In this document: positions 10,101-18,786 of the stretch, piece by piece | Layout: the number at the start of each line of letters is the position of its first letter | Position numbering within the stretch: position 1 is the first letter of the stretch | Assembly (NCBI RefSeq): GCF_006716065.1 | Contig: NZ_VFOL01000001.1 | Location: forward strand, 3,658,001-3,722,000 | DNA: 64,000 nt | Direction of reading: 5' to 3' | From: Salinispora arenicola | GTDB taxonomy: Bacteria > Actinomycetota > Actinomycetes > Mycobacteriales > Micromonosporaceae | Made by a program: the position numbers and the translations under genes | The notes under the pieces: generated by a model | The model's input: only the letters and a program-made list of their open reading frames with translations | Database searches by the model: none | What the model was told of the DNA's origin: nothing

Positions 10101-10719
10101 CATCCCGGTCCCGCATGATTCGCGTCACCGATTTGTCGTCCGCCAGAGCCGACGAACCGAAGTCCCGGGCATACGAACCGGGATCTTCGTCATCTCCGCT
10201 GCGGCGGTGGTCGGCGCCGATGTAGATGCCAGTCGTCACCTCGGTCAAGGACTCGTCCCGGAGCAGCTCGTCAATGCGGCGCGCCTGGTCGTCGGCGAGC
10301 GCGTTCATCGGGTACAGCAGCAGCGCCTTGACTCCCTGCTGGCCGGCAGCCCGCGCCCGCCGGCAGTGGTCGAGGATCGGCACCAGGAACGCTTCAGTCT
10401 TGCCCGAACCGGTACCCGTCGTCACGATCGTCGGCTTAGGCTCCTGCCCCTTCGACGACAGCCGCGCCCACGCCCGCTCCTGGTGCAGAAACGGCTCGAA
10501 CCCCTCTGGCCACCAGTCCAGTAGGAACCGGTACCGGCCGGTCGCCGGCCTAAAGCCCGGCCGGACCCGCAGGTACGGGCCACGGAAGACGCCGGTGTGC
10601 TCGTCAGTGAGGAACGCCTCCAGTACGTCATGCACATCGTCGTCAGCAAGAGCGAAGGCCGTCGTCAGGTACTGGACGAGGCTGCCCTTGAGATCATCGA
10701 CGGCCAGCGACGGGATCAT
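4150..10719 (-). CDS. Giant DEAD/DEAH helicase with DUF1998-type region and C-terminal nuclease-like segment
   Basis: Start chosen at ATG 10719, whose ATGA overlaps the stop of the methylase gene. A longer frame begins at 10893 but its extra residues are antisense-like. The protein has 2,189 residues: Walker A TGTGSGKTEAF near 100, DEFH box near 248, helicase C motif QRIGRAGRATG near 1110, and a Cys-rich DUF1998-like region with CECGREDRQPCHRCLLPF near 1690. Near 1810-1840, EPDYLLETDDGTKVAIF followed by LDGYAFH and LTWDDV resembles Vsr/DUF559-type PD-(D/E)XK nucleases. Known relatives are DrmA plus DrmB of DISARM and DruE of Druantia. Here both helicase and DUF1998 parts sit in one chain. It probably acts on invading DNA together with the adjacent methylase. 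Confidence 0.85.
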   Translation of the reverse strand: MIPSLAVDDLKGSLVQYLTTAFALADDDVHDVLEAFLTDEHTGVFRGPYLRVRPGFRPATGRYRFLLDWWPEGFEPFLHQERAWARLSSKGQEPKPTIVTTGTGSGKTEAFLVPILDHCRRARAAGQQGVKALLLYPMNALADDQARRIDELLRDESLTEVTTGIYIGADHRRSGDDEDPGSYARDFGSSALADDKSVTRIMRDRDEIRDNPPDILLTNYKMLDLLLQRPPDMPLWRGQSLRYVVLDEFHTYDGAQGTDVAMLLRRLGAATRLNQKERPLGPITPVATSATLASDAAADAGLAEHSAEADLDRLLTFAAQVFGCPFNRDALVAEDRLTSDEFCPDIQFDLPFPTPEVLAAIGDPLGDPDSLDEVARATVGIDARDPVALGKLLRQHILVKALLESMGQAPLTVPQIAKPFAVHGGGPAWAPSRADVPRPAFAPALMRLLALVSSARIRDKRGRLRPFLRVEAQLWVREIGRVIRAATYEPHFRWFDDDGPTGDSQPNWLNLAVYKTPGHDAAAEDPDSDSLAAPPAALRCHLPAVYCRHCGQSGWAALSKDAALDWQELKTRPLEIYRAAGRRDSRIRWMLRARDHDPQVLHLDAEGRLLLANPTDRTVPVITVVGAVSSGNDDTCPACGLDDGMRFLGAGTATLASVVTTQLFSERHLRNAERKLLAFTDAVQDATHRAGFIAHRSFGFTFRGLLTANLRADAPVAVHDLALDSAESAVTGSVKTSDQERLASMVPPDLREHPEVLRLLDGEPVDAAIEMLQDRLVFATQLEFGLRSRMGRTLELTRTAAVEIHLPDPERLAALLGDAHRRLAGKVTLPADPQTYLRYARGLLERMRLRGAIYHPWLDAYVRQAGARRWPIWGGRPIGMPAFPQGLAAPTFVIDGGRGDNEFDSLARGRTATWLVDWAQRTAVAGTPEEAARLNTNAFRVFAAEGLVRSYPTNSDGYVYALAPGRILVHSLVHGGAKMEVAEHGVRCSECTWRQTVPPGMVEVWAGMACLRFRCPGRFVPDRRPHAADDFYRRLYAQDRPGDVVTAEHTGTLSKTRRQHVERAFKQRRHPFDPNVLTCTPTLELGIDIGDLSAVLLTSVPPGPAQYAQRIGRAGRATGNAVVVTFVPRRAARNHYYLHRPTAMLAGRIVPPACYLDAVEILRRHYLAWLFDRAADGSLWEGTAAPTRPMPRWIGELFQAGLDDAGGWLRRLLEVAGARSKPLAAEFLKLFPSISKPARRSVETFADGEIEVEVGKAVATWRRRREELQQRLAGINTAFDAIPLETTDTARREDRRALFAELRAVRRRLDALVQENSINALVRLGLLPNYTLHDDPTWLDASLWWKEADREYQEQLFEYGRGAGLALTDFAPGNTFHANGSKFVIDGLDVGVPQRPAYTLWRFCRACGYVLTEGTDVVLTECPRCRDKGIADAAASARRVLVPERTRARERREDARVTDDHEERERRRYETVTLVDIDPRQPFGLRAWRNADRFFGVEFAREATIRDINFGPDGVPGVQVEVAGDKVSAPGFAVCEHCGAVQGAHPAAYDREARRIGTRHARWCPQRDVGVLKEHTVILVTGHELRTHALRLLLPFSTTLVPKRSVSFQAALMLGITKHFGGEPDHLAAVMATMPGDDRDTPRRFLVLHDTMPGGTGYLEHLADHGTMEHVLRLALDHIQACECGREDRQPCHRCLLPFVPSSDHELVSKDTATELLNEILEGWQPQKVDTLADIKIDALADSELERLFVETLRAKAGKTQDDPAARDRFSLVSRAGSRGVEFELKLKPADGPAVRWRMRDHVAQGAAIRSEPDYLLETDDGTKVAIFLDGYAFHASPGNNEIAADAAKRGALRDEGTWVWQLTWDDVRSWAACVEQNISATAPQALLVKDQALATAREHYFDTTLKDDPIAGSFDVGLTNPVEALLAFLERPDPQTWARRAVSLLAGMARTGRGGPVDRQAVGPILRGLIADESAVPVARTKQAEAAGIVATTTAGCRIVAFRDNRRRAEGRPDPMAWSVFAYLDDRSEAIAQEADHRPRWAQWLIASNLLQFLSGPGRYFEQTTHSRLALIDVHRIPLFSPTLVAAEPPALPRPWLDAIDLASPLVQRLLTTLAEAGIPLPEIGYELGDDAWPVELAWPGKRVCVVIDEDPARDDAYANAGWQLHHTGGEARLEPVELIRELETTRG

Positions 10720-13700
10720 GGCCGCCCCGCGCCAGAGGCCGCGCCGTCGGGCACGTCCGGATACTCGCCGTCGGCCAGCCGCCGCTGGAACTCTTCGTAA
10801 GCGTGGGTCATCTCCTTCTCCCGATCCGGCTTGACCCACCCATCGGGGATTATCGGCTCGGGCGCGCTCGGGTTGAGCTGTGCCTTTTTCCACGCCTTAA
10901 CGATCTCCGCCTCCTCGGCGGTCTGCCGGACCCCGCGATTGTGCGTCTCCGCACCGATCTTGTGGCCGTCCGGAGCAAAGAACATCTCCCACTCGTACTT
11001 GCGCAGCACGGCGAACTGGGAGCGGTACATCGCGCAGAGCTGCTCGGCTGTGAGCCCGAGCATGATCGCGACGAGGGCGTCGATTTCCACCAGCGCCAGC
11101 CGCCGGTCATAGTCGGTGCGCAGCGGAGTCACGGCGCTCCATTCCGGACGGACTGAGCCGAGTGGCGTGCGTTCCAGCGTTGGGTCCGCCCACCGGTCCG
11201 CCAGCCATGCCTCATCAAACAGCTCTGCCCAAAGCGGCGCATAGTCGTGGGTCAAGCAGTTCAATCGCAACGTACGAAGTAGCAGGGGCGTGATCAATGG
11301 ATGCTCCAAGGGTGCCGGAAACTGTCGAACGAAATCGACATTTACCTTTGATCCGCCAGACACCTTGCATATGAAGTCAAACGGCAGTGAGGCCCAAAGG
11401 CCAGCAACCGTCGCTGTCTTTCTCGTGTCCGCAAGCGCCATCGTGTGAACAGTATGAACGTGTGTCGGGCCTGGAGGGAGTATCGCCGCATGATGAGTGC
11501 GCTCTGTTCCCGCAACTATCATGTTGCGCCAGACAACGCGCCAATTGTTGGCGGCGACCTCGCCACCCCATTCGTCGCGATCGGTCTTGAACATGGCTGG
11601 ATGACAGGTCCGTTGATAATTCGTCCGGGGTATCGGGGAACCAGGTAGCGTAACCAGGTCCCAAGCGGTGTAGTCCTTGTTGCTCTTGCAGCCAGGGTTC
11701 GGCTGCTTTGCAAACGGGTTCAGTGTCGTGAAATGCGGACCTTGAAGAACAACGTCCTGCAGCTTCGACGGAATCATTGTCTTTCGCGTGGTTAGTCCGG
11801 CTTCCTGTGCGCCTCGTTCATGAAGACCCGGCGTCCAGAAGAAGTTGAACTCACCTAAGCGGCTTCTGCTATTGATAATGGTGCGCGCGGCGGCGTTGTC
11901 GTCTACCGTAAGTGGACGGAGTATCCGGGCCTCGTCAGGTGGCGTGTTCGGTTCATCAACAAGTCTCGCCCAGTCGGAAAGTGTTTCCAGTGTGACGGTA
12001 ATTACTCGACGAGAGTCTGGGCGAACATCCCAGCCTCCCGATGCATACTGAATTCCAGGAGTCTCCCCAGTATCTTCTCTGTCGAAGGATCCGTCGGCAA
12101 TCGATGGATGCACCAACCTGGCTAGCTGTAGAAATCGGATTGGCCTGGCGGCGCCGTAGATGCATATGCCGAATATTTTGTTGTTGTCAACTTCTTCAAA
12201 GAGCAGCAGATTATTGCCAAATTGGAAATGTCTTCTCAGTCGGGGGTACATCTCTGATCTCAAGCGACCGCAGTTGGGATCAGTGAAAGGTCCCTCCTCG
12301 TGGATCAGGCCCACGATGCCGTTGGCTCGCTGATTCAGCCAAGAACGTTCGATAAAGCTGAGGTAGAGATTTGTCATGACGCCAGCTAATAGTGGATGCT
12401 CGGTTGTTGATCCAAGAAACTCTGACATTGCCTCAGCCCGAGCGGTCTCTCTCAGATATTCACGGACCAGCAACGAGTTCTGGCTCTTGAGGAACCCTTT
12501 TACGACGTTCCAATCCTGAGGTGGCGCGCCCGCCAATCCCCACTTAGGTTCCATGTCCATAACAGCGTCGGTATCGCTACGGGACAGTTTGGTCCACGGC
12601 GGGTTTCCTACCTGAAGGTCGAAGCCGCCCTTAGCAAAGATCTGAGCGAACTCCAGCTCCCAGTGGAAGAAGCGTTCTCGTTCGGCGACGTCGGTGAGCA
12701 CTGACCACCAGGCAAACCTACCGTCGATGGCGGTCCGATCGATCGACATACACCGGGCTACGGCACGGTCCATCGCATCCTCTGCCGCAAGCTGCTGGAA
12801 CACACCACCGGCGCCGAACATGCCGAGTACGTCGTCGTGGCCCGCCACAGACGCTCTCTTGCCCCCGCCGGCCTTGGCCTTCGCTGGTTGGATGCCGAGG
12901 ACGGCTTCGCAGAAGTCGAGCCACTCGTCCAGGGTCGGTGGTGTTATGTCGATGCCCTGGCCGACCGGCCAGAACCACAGCGCACACCACGCGTCCATGA
13001 CGATCTTCAGCCGGTTATACGGCGATTCGCGGTCCTCGTACAGCGCCTTGACGATCTCGTCGCGTGTGACGACCCCGGACGCCGGTTGAGGGAGCGGCCG
13101 GTCCGGGTCGACGCCCCAGACGTCGATGTGCCGGCGGATTTCCTGTTCGGAGCGAGCGATCCTTTTGCGTGTCAGCTCCCACAGCCGTTCCACCCGCTGG
13201 GCGAGGGCGAGCAGCCGGTCTCGGGTTTTCTTGTCCGTGGGCATCGTACGGATCTGCTTGCGCCACTTCATGAGCGCCTCTCGCTCATCTGGGGCGAGTT
13301 CCTTGGCCTGAGGGGCGTCCACGACGGCGCCCCAGCCCTGTGCCGGCAGGAGGAAGTGGTGGATCTCGTCATCGGCGATCTGGTTGACGAGCTGGCCATC
13401 TGCGCTGCAGGTCATGGCCCGGTCTGTGGGGGGTGTGGTGCGCCAGGCGCCGCGCTTGAGCAGGTCGGCGGAGTAGACGGCGCGCCGGGCACCGATCAGG
13501 GAGTTGCCGGCGCGTAGGTGCAGGCCGAACCATGGGGCCTGGAGCTTTTCGTGCATGACATTGAGCCAGACCGACACCTCGGCCAGCTCGACCGCGGTGG
13601 GGTTGAGGTCCACGCCGTAGCAGTTGTGCAGGGCGATGTACGCCTTGACCTTCTGGCGTTCGACCTCCATCTTGTCGGGCAGCAACCTCTTGCCGCATTC

Positions 13701-15716
13701 CCGCTGGGCTCGGTCGAGGTAGGCGTCGGCGAGTTGGTTGATGGCCTCATTGAGGAAGGCGCCGGAGCCCAAGGCCGGCTCGCAGACGGTCAGTTCGAGG
13801 ATGTCCCGGGCGCTCATGTCGTCGGTCAGCAGCTCGGCGAGGGCGTGCCGGACGGTGCACTGGGTGAGGACCTCGGGGGTGTAGTAGGACGCCGATCGTT
13901 GGCGTTCCCGGCCTGACAAGCGGTAGACGAACGAGCCCTTGGCGTGTTGGACCCGCTCCAGTTCTCCGGTTACCGGATGCGGACGCAATACGAAGTACTT
14001 CTCGTCGTAGTCGCTTGCCTGGTTGACCGGCACGATCCAGGTGCCCTTGGACGGGTCGGCGTACTCCTTCGTATCCCCGTCGAGAGTGGTGCCGCTGGCC
14101 TTGACCGTCTTGGCGACTTCGTAGACGTCGTCGGGAGCGAAGAACCCGGTGTCGGACATGAGGCCCTCGTACACCGCGCCGAGCTGGTTGATGCCGAGCT
14201 GGGCGTACGAAATGTAGCCCCGCTGCCCACCATGGCCGCGACGTCCGCTGCGGCCCCGCCCGGCGCGGCGGCCGGGCTCCGGGGTCAGCGTGAGCAGGTT
14301 CAGTACCCGCCACAGGCACGCGTTTCGGAGCCGGGTGTCGACGGTGCGGGGGCCACCCCGGACCTGTTCGCCGATCAGGTCTGTGCGCGTGGGGTCAAAC
14401 AGGTCCGACTTGAGCGCCTCGAACCGGATGCCGACGCGGTCGACCGCGATGGGGACACCCTCGTCGTCGAGGACCTCCTCGTCGGGTGTGCGGGCGCGGT
14501 ATCCCTGGTCGACCAGCCGGAATAGCAGTTCCAGGGACTGGTGGAAGTACAGCCCGTTCTCGGCTTCCTCCGGCAGCTCGTAGCTGACGGTCTCGGCCAG
14601 CCGTCCGAGGCCGTACCCGGACTGGTATGCCTCGTCCCGGCTGGGCAGGATGCCCAGCTCGGGCCGGGCCTCGGCGTAGAGCAGGAAGAGGATGCGGTAG
14701 AGGTAGCGCAGGGATTGTTCGGTGAGCCGGCGGGCGAGGTTGTCGCCCAGGTCGTCAGGGTCAGCGCCTTGGGCGTTGATGCGGTCGAGGATCTCCTGAG
14801 CGATCAACTCGACGGACTGGCGCAGGGCTTCCCGTAGTTCTTTGGAGACGCTGATGGCGTGCTTATGGCCATTGTCGACCAGGCCGGCCAGGGCGCTCTG
14901 GCCGTTGTGGGGCAGCAGCGACTCGGCGCCGAACAAGGCGGCGATGGTTTCCAGCTCACCGCCGGGCGCGTCGTCCTTGGCTTGCAGGGCCTGGGTGAGG
15001 TCGACCGCCAGGTACTGTCGGGGCCACGCCGCCCGGTCGGCCAGCAACACGACGTTACCGGCGAGCAGCAGGACATACCTGGGCGGGTCGTCGGCCCCAA
15101 ACAGGAACTCGATGGCCTTACCCGCGTGCGTGATCTGCTCGTTCCGGTCCAGGACGATCGGGTCGAGCAGGAGACTGCCTCCGTCGGTGTCGACCACGCC
15201 TTCGCATGTGTCGGCCCAGGTCGCGTCCAGTGCCACCAGCTCGGGTCCGCCGGCCGTGCTGGTGGCGGGCACGGCCAGGGCGACAGGAACCTTCCGGTGC
15301 TGTTCGAGGTGAACCACCTCCAGGTCCGTCCGCCGCAGCCAGGCGTGGTCGGTGTGGTCGTCGCCCGGACCGTGGTATCCGAGCGCGGATAGAACCATGT
15401 CGTTGAGGACACGGACCTGGTCGACGACGCGTGGGTCGGTCAGCGCGGCGCCCGCACCCTTTGGACCGGTGAGGAGGCCCAAGGCGCGGTCGCTGTGAAC
15501 CTCGACGGGGTTGGTGGTCAGGAGCTGTTCGGTGATGCGGTCGCGATGGGTGAAGAAGCTTCTCCCCAGTGCCTTGATGCCAGCCGCGGAGCTGGGCCGG
15601 GACTCCTCGGCGCTCTTCCACCGCCGGCGTAGGTCCTCAAGGTCACCCTTGAGTAGCGAGGTGAGGTAGTGCTCGGAGATGTACTCGCCATAGTTCGTGA
15701 TCGACGTCCAGGCCAT
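10716..15716 (-). CDS. Large N6-adenine DNA methyltransferase (DrmMI/PglX/Eco57I-like)
   Basis: A protein of 1,666 residues. Motif I EPALGSGAF lies near residue 650, DLNPTAVELAEVSVWLN shortly after, and the catalytic NPPW (VGNPPWTKLS) near 1040, together diagnostic of an adenine-N6 methyltransferase. Long N- and C-terminal parts resemble restriction-methylation and defence methylases such as DISARM DrmMI or BREX PglX, probably for target recognition. No clear nuclease motif was found. The ATG is preceded by GAGGGG, 7 bp after the stop of the SNF2 gene, and its stop overlaps the next start. In this operon it probably marks host DNA so that the helicase/nuclease proteins act only on unmodified DNA. 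DrmMI-like is the best analogy but it is not proven. Confidence 0.87.
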   Translation of the reverse strand: MAWTSITNYGEYISEHYLTSLLKGDLEDLRRRWKSAEESRPSSAAGIKALGRSFFTHRDRITEQLLTTNPVEVHSDRALGLLTGPKGAGAALTDPRVVDQVRVLNDMVLSALGYHGPGDDHTDHAWLRRTDLEVVHLEQHRKVPVALAVPATSTAGGPELVALDATWADTCEGVVDTDGGSLLLDPIVLDRNEQITHAGKAIEFLFGADDPPRYVLLLAGNVVLLADRAAWPRQYLAVDLTQALQAKDDAPGGELETIAALFGAESLLPHNGQSALAGLVDNGHKHAISVSKELREALRQSVELIAQEILDRINAQGADPDDLGDNLARRLTEQSLRYLYRILFLLYAEARPELGILPSRDEAYQSGYGLGRLAETVSYELPEEAENGLYFHQSLELLFRLVDQGYRARTPDEEVLDDEGVPIAVDRVGIRFEALKSDLFDPTRTDLIGEQVRGGPRTVDTRLRNACLWRVLNLLTLTPEPGRRAGRGRSGRRGHGGQRGYISYAQLGINQLGAVYEGLMSDTGFFAPDDVYEVAKTVKASGTTLDGDTKEYADPSKGTWIVPVNQASDYDEKYFVLRPHPVTGELERVQHAKGSFVYRLSGRERQRSASYYTPEVLTQCTVRHALAELLTDDMSARDILELTVCEPALGSGAFLNEAINQLADAYLDRAQRECGKRLLPDKMEVERQKVKAYIALHNCYGVDLNPTAVELAEVSVWLNVMHEKLQAPWFGLHLRAGNSLIGARRAVYSADLLKRGAWRTTPPTDRAMTCSADGQLVNQIADDEIHHFLLPAQGWGAVVDAPQAKELAPDEREALMKWRKQIRTMPTDKKTRDRLLALAQRVERLWELTRKRIARSEQEIRRHIDVWGVDPDRPLPQPASGVVTRDEIVKALYEDRESPYNRLKIVMDAWCALWFWPVGQGIDITPPTLDEWLDFCEAVLGIQPAKAKAGGGKRASVAGHDDVLGMFGAGGVFQQLAAEDAMDRAVARCMSIDRTAIDGRFAWWSVLTDVAERERFFHWELEFAQIFAKGGFDLQVGNPPWTKLSRSDTDAVMDMEPKWGLAGAPPQDWNVVKGFLKSQNSLLVREYLRETARAEAMSEFLGSTTEHPLLAGVMTNLYLSFIERSWLNQRANGIVGLIHEEGPFTDPNCGRLRSEMYPRLRRHFQFGNNLLLFEEVDNNKIFGICIYGAARPIRFLQLARLVHPSIADGSFDREDTGETPGIQYASGGWDVRPDSRRVITVTLETLSDWARLVDEPNTPPDEARILRPLTVDDNAAARTIINSRSRLGEFNFFWTPGLHERGAQEAGLTTRKTMIPSKLQDVVLQGPHFTTLNPFAKQPNPGCKSNKDYTAWDLVTLPGSPIPRTNYQRTCHPAMFKTDRDEWGGEVAANNWRVVWRNMIVAGTERTHHAAILPPGPTHVHTVHTMALADTRKTATVAGLWASLPFDFICKVSGGSKVNVDFVRQFPAPLEHPLITPLLLRTLRLNCLTHDYAPLWAELFDEAWLADRWADPTLERTPLGSVRPEWSAVTPLRTDYDRRLALVEIDALVAIMLGLTAEQLCAMYRSQFAVLRKYEWEMFFAPDGHKIGAETHNRGVRQTAEEAEIVKAWKKAQLNPSAPEPIIPDGWVKPDREKEMTHAYEEFQRRLADGEYPDVPDGAASGAGRP

Positions 15717-15722
15717 GGCCCC

Positions 15723-18700
15723 TCATACCTCCTGCGTCGACCGTTGGGGAACCAGGACTCCGACGATGCGGATCGTCGGCTCACCATCGGTGGTGAGTTC
15801 GTCGAGCAGGTTCTTGATCGCCACCGCGGTGTTGGTGATCCGTCTCTCGGCACGTTCCCGGACACCGGTCAGGGTGAGTTGTTCGTACCGGGCCCCGGTG
15901 GCCTTCCTCCAGTGCTCTAGGCGCTGCTCGTACGCGATGAGCGGCTCCATGAGCTTGTCCTCCTCGGCGTTGCGGCGGCGGGCTATCTCCGAGCGCGCTT
16001 CCTGCACCACCTGTGGGACGAGAGCTCCCAACGGGCTGACATCACCGACGGCGCTCATCCGCATATCCCGATTGACCTCCGCGTCCTGGAGGACCCTCAC
16101 AAATTCGCGGTCGTCGACGTATAGGCCGCCGTCGCGGTAGTGCAGCGCCAACCAGGCCAGGACGGTCGGCTTGCCCTGCCGGTTGGAGTAGCGGCCGTTG
16201 ACCAGGAAAACCGGATTAGGGACGGCTGCCGCGATGACACGCGCGGTAAGTCTCCTTGCGTTGGCGGTGCCCGCTGAAGCGCGCGCCAGCACCTTGTCCA
16301 CCAGCCATTCGGTGACGGGATGCTGGTCGGTCAGTAGCGAGATGTCCGGCCAGCCCGACTCGGCGTACTGCTGTTCCTTGGTCCCCTGGCCGCGCCGCTT
16401 CGGCTTGTTCGAGTTGTGTTTGCGGGCCAGTTCCAGCCGCTGCCGGGCGAGGTCGGTCGAGAAGGTTACGGTGATTTGTTCGAGAACTCTACGTTGATCT
16501 AGGTAGGACTGCGGTAGCGCCTTTAGTCGGCGCTGCAGGTCCGTGAGCCGCGCGCCGTCCCGGTTGAGCTCGAACGTAAGAGTCTCCGGGTAGTCGGCGG
16601 GATCCAGCCAGGCCAGACCGATGCTGTCGGCCGGGTTCGGGTACGTCTCGGCGAGAGCATCCTCGATGAACTCTCGCGTCGAGCCGAACAGCCGCGGCTG
16701 CTGCAGCACGTCGTCTACCTCAGGGGAGGTGATGTCCCGTCCAGGATCAGCAACATCATCACCGTCGTCCGTCCAGGCTCCCGCCATGAAGATGTCGGTC
16801 TCGTCGGTCGGCTCGTCCGGGATCAACTCGGCGATATCGCGGCCATCGAGGAATGCCTGCTCGATACTGGTTGCCTCAGCCTCCTCGTCGCGCAGACCCA
16901 TCAGCGCGGCGGACTCACCAAGGGTCCGGTGCGCGGCATCCTCCTTGACGGTCAGGACACGGGCGACCCGCTCGTCGGCCTCGTGGTTGGGGTTGGCCGA
17001 GCGGTGCAGCAGCACTCGGATTTGCGGTGATGTCTTCTGGCCGTACCGGTCGATGCGGCCGTTGCGCTGCTCGATCGTGATTAGCGACCATGGGACGTCG
17101 AAGTGGATGAGGTTGTGGCACTGGCGGTGCAGGTTGACGCCCTCGGCAGCGATGTCGCTGGTCAGCAGCACGCGCACGTCTGTGTCGGCGAGGGCAAAGT
17201 CCTTGACGATGCGCTGCTGGGCGTCGTCGGACTGGCTGCCGTGGAGGACTCGCACCGGCCCGGTCACCCCCTGCTCGCCGCCGGTGGCCGGGGGCGGCGG
17301 TCCGAACCCCAACCGGGTTGGCAGCCGCCGGTAGAGCCAGTCGATCGTGGCCCGGCGCTCGGAGAACACCACTACCCGGGCTGGTGACGTTGGCCCCACC
17401 TTGATCTCGTTCTTAAGGACGTTGACTAGCGCCGAGAGCTTCGCAGAGTCGTCGTCTGTCACCCGTTCGGCCAGGCCCGCCAGGCGGTGTAGCGCCTCTG
17501 TCTCCCGCGTCCTGTCCGGATTGCCGCCGATGCTTTTCAGCCGGTTGGTGATGCTGTCCTTCAACGCGGCCGGAGAAGATAGAAGCGCCTTCAGTAGGTG
17601 TACGGGGAACAGTCGGCTCCCCCGCCCGGCTATCGGTGCTGGTCGGTCCGGTGGCGGCGTAATCCAGGTCGAGTAGAGCTCGTCGAGGAGTTCCTCCTCG
17701 CGATCCGTGGCCGGGCAGTCCACGAACAGCGGCTTGGCGCGCTCTGCCCACTCGGTGCCCAGCTGGGCGGCCACGTTGGGGCTCATCTTGTGCCGGCGGA
17801 CGTAGATGTCGGCCAGCTGGGCAGGGGTGGCGCGCTGTTTAGGGTCGACGATCGCGGTCGGGTCGATCAGGCTGATCAGCTCGTTGAACGACTCGTCATC
17901 GCCGTTGTGCGGGGTGGCGGAGGCGAGGATGAAGGCGTGCGTCGTTGGCGCCAGCACCCGCGCGAGCTTGTTGTTCAACGCCGTTTTGCTGATTAGCTTG
18001 TGGGACTCGTCCATGACGACCGCGTCCCAGGTGACGCGCCGGAGCTGCTCACGGTACTGCGCGCTCTTCAACGTGTCGATCGATGCGATCACCCGTGGGT
18101 AGTGGTCGAACGGGTTGCGACCCACCGGCAATTGTCGCTTCATGCGGGCGAATCCCGTCGAGTCCAGGCGGACCATACCGATGGCGAACCGGGTCCACAT
18201 CTCATGCTGGAACTGCTCCAGGATGTGCCGTGGGGTCACCACCAGGATCCGGTCGCCGCGACCACGGCGGATCAACTCGGACAGCAGTAGCCCGATCTCC
18301 AGCGTCTTGCCCAGGCCGACGGCGTCAGCGATCAGCAGTCTGGGGCGCAGGTTCGCCAGCGCCCGCTGCGCCGGCTCTCGCTGGTATAGCAGGTCATCGG
18401 CCAGATGCGTACCGGCGGTGGCCAAGCGAAGCTCACCCTGCGGTACCGGAGTCTTCCGCAGCAGCGCCTCGATGAAGAGTCGGGAACGGCGGAAACCGGG
18501 GGAGTCATCGGGAAGCAGGAGGGTGTCCTCGGCCCGGAGCGGCTCGACGATGTCCAGATGATCCCGACGGTGAAAGAAGATCGCGGCTTGGTCACGGACC
18601 AGGGGAGACGTGCCCGTGACCACCAGCCGAACCCCGTCGTGTTCGGTGTGGCTGACCTCGTTGATCAGCCACTCCTCGCCGCGCGCAAGTACCGTCATGC

Positions 18701-18758
18701 CTGCGGCGAAGTGGCCGTCGTCAGGCCGCTGTCCCTCTAGGGTTGCCGTTCCGCTCAT
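15723..18758 (-). CDS. SNF2-family helicase (DISARM DrmD-like)
   Basis: A protein of 1,011 residues from ATG 18758, preceded by GGCGGA at 8 bp. An ATG at 18767 is an alternative, and the longer frame back to 19067 overlaps the kinase gene and is rejected. Motifs: Walker A ADAVGLGKTLEIG near residue 146, DESHK near 250, ASATPHNGDDESF, and the C-terminal lobe RNGRIDRYGQK near 570, all typical of SNF2/RapA-type ATPases. DrmD of class 1 DISARM is the closest known role, and the adjacency to a DrmMI-like methylase supports it. It probably translocates on double-stranded DNA without full unwinding. It lies 28 bp downstream of the kinase stop in the same operon. Confidence 0.85.
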   Translation of the reverse strand: MSGTATLEGQRPDDGHFAAGMTVLARGEEWLINEVSHTEHDGVRLVVTGTSPLVRDQAAIFFHRRDHLDIVEPLRAEDTLLLPDDSPGFRRSRLFIEALLRKTPVPQGELRLATAGTHLADDLLYQREPAQRALANLRPRLLIADAVGLGKTLEIGLLLSELIRRGRGDRILVVTPRHILEQFQHEMWTRFAIGMVRLDSTGFARMKRQLPVGRNPFDHYPRVIASIDTLKSAQYREQLRRVTWDAVVMDESHKLISKTALNNKLARVLAPTTHAFILASATPHNGDDESFNELISLIDPTAIVDPKQRATPAQLADIYVRRHKMSPNVAAQLGTEWAERAKPLFVDCPATDREEELLDELYSTWITPPPDRPAPIAGRGSRLFPVHLLKALLSSPAALKDSITNRLKSIGGNPDRTRETEALHRLAGLAERVTDDDSAKLSALVNVLKNEIKVGPTSPARVVVFSERRATIDWLYRRLPTRLGFGPPPPATGGEQGVTGPVRVLHGSQSDDAQQRIVKDFALADTDVRVLLTSDIAAEGVNLHRQCHNLIHFDVPWSLITIEQRNGRIDRYGQKTSPQIRVLLHRSANPNHEADERVARVLTVKEDAAHRTLGESAALMGLRDEEAEATSIEQAFLDGRDIAELIPDEPTDETDIFMAGAWTDDGDDVADPGRDITSPEVDDVLQQPRLFGSTREFIEDALAETYPNPADSIGLAWLDPADYPETLTFELNRDGARLTDLQRRLKALPQSYLDQRRVLEQITVTFSTDLARQRLELARKHNSNKPKRRGQGTKEQQYAESGWPDISLLTDQHPVTEWLVDKVLARASAGTANARRLTARVIAAAVPNPVFLVNGRYSNRQGKPTVLAWLALHYRDGGLYVDDREFVRVLQDAEVNRDMRMSAVGDVSPLGALVPQVVQEARSEIARRRNAEEDKLMEPLIAYEQRLEHWRKATGARYEQLTLTGVRERAERRITNTAVAIKNLLDELTTDGEPTIRIVGVLVPQRSTQEV

Positions 18759-18786
18759 GTGCCCCATCCGCCGGTGACCAATCAAC

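Noticed and set aside
10719..10893. Longer 5' end for the DUF1998 helicase gene
   Set aside because: The extra 58 residues overlap the methylase coding sequence and look antisense. ATG 10719 gives the exact ATGA coupling seen in the operon.
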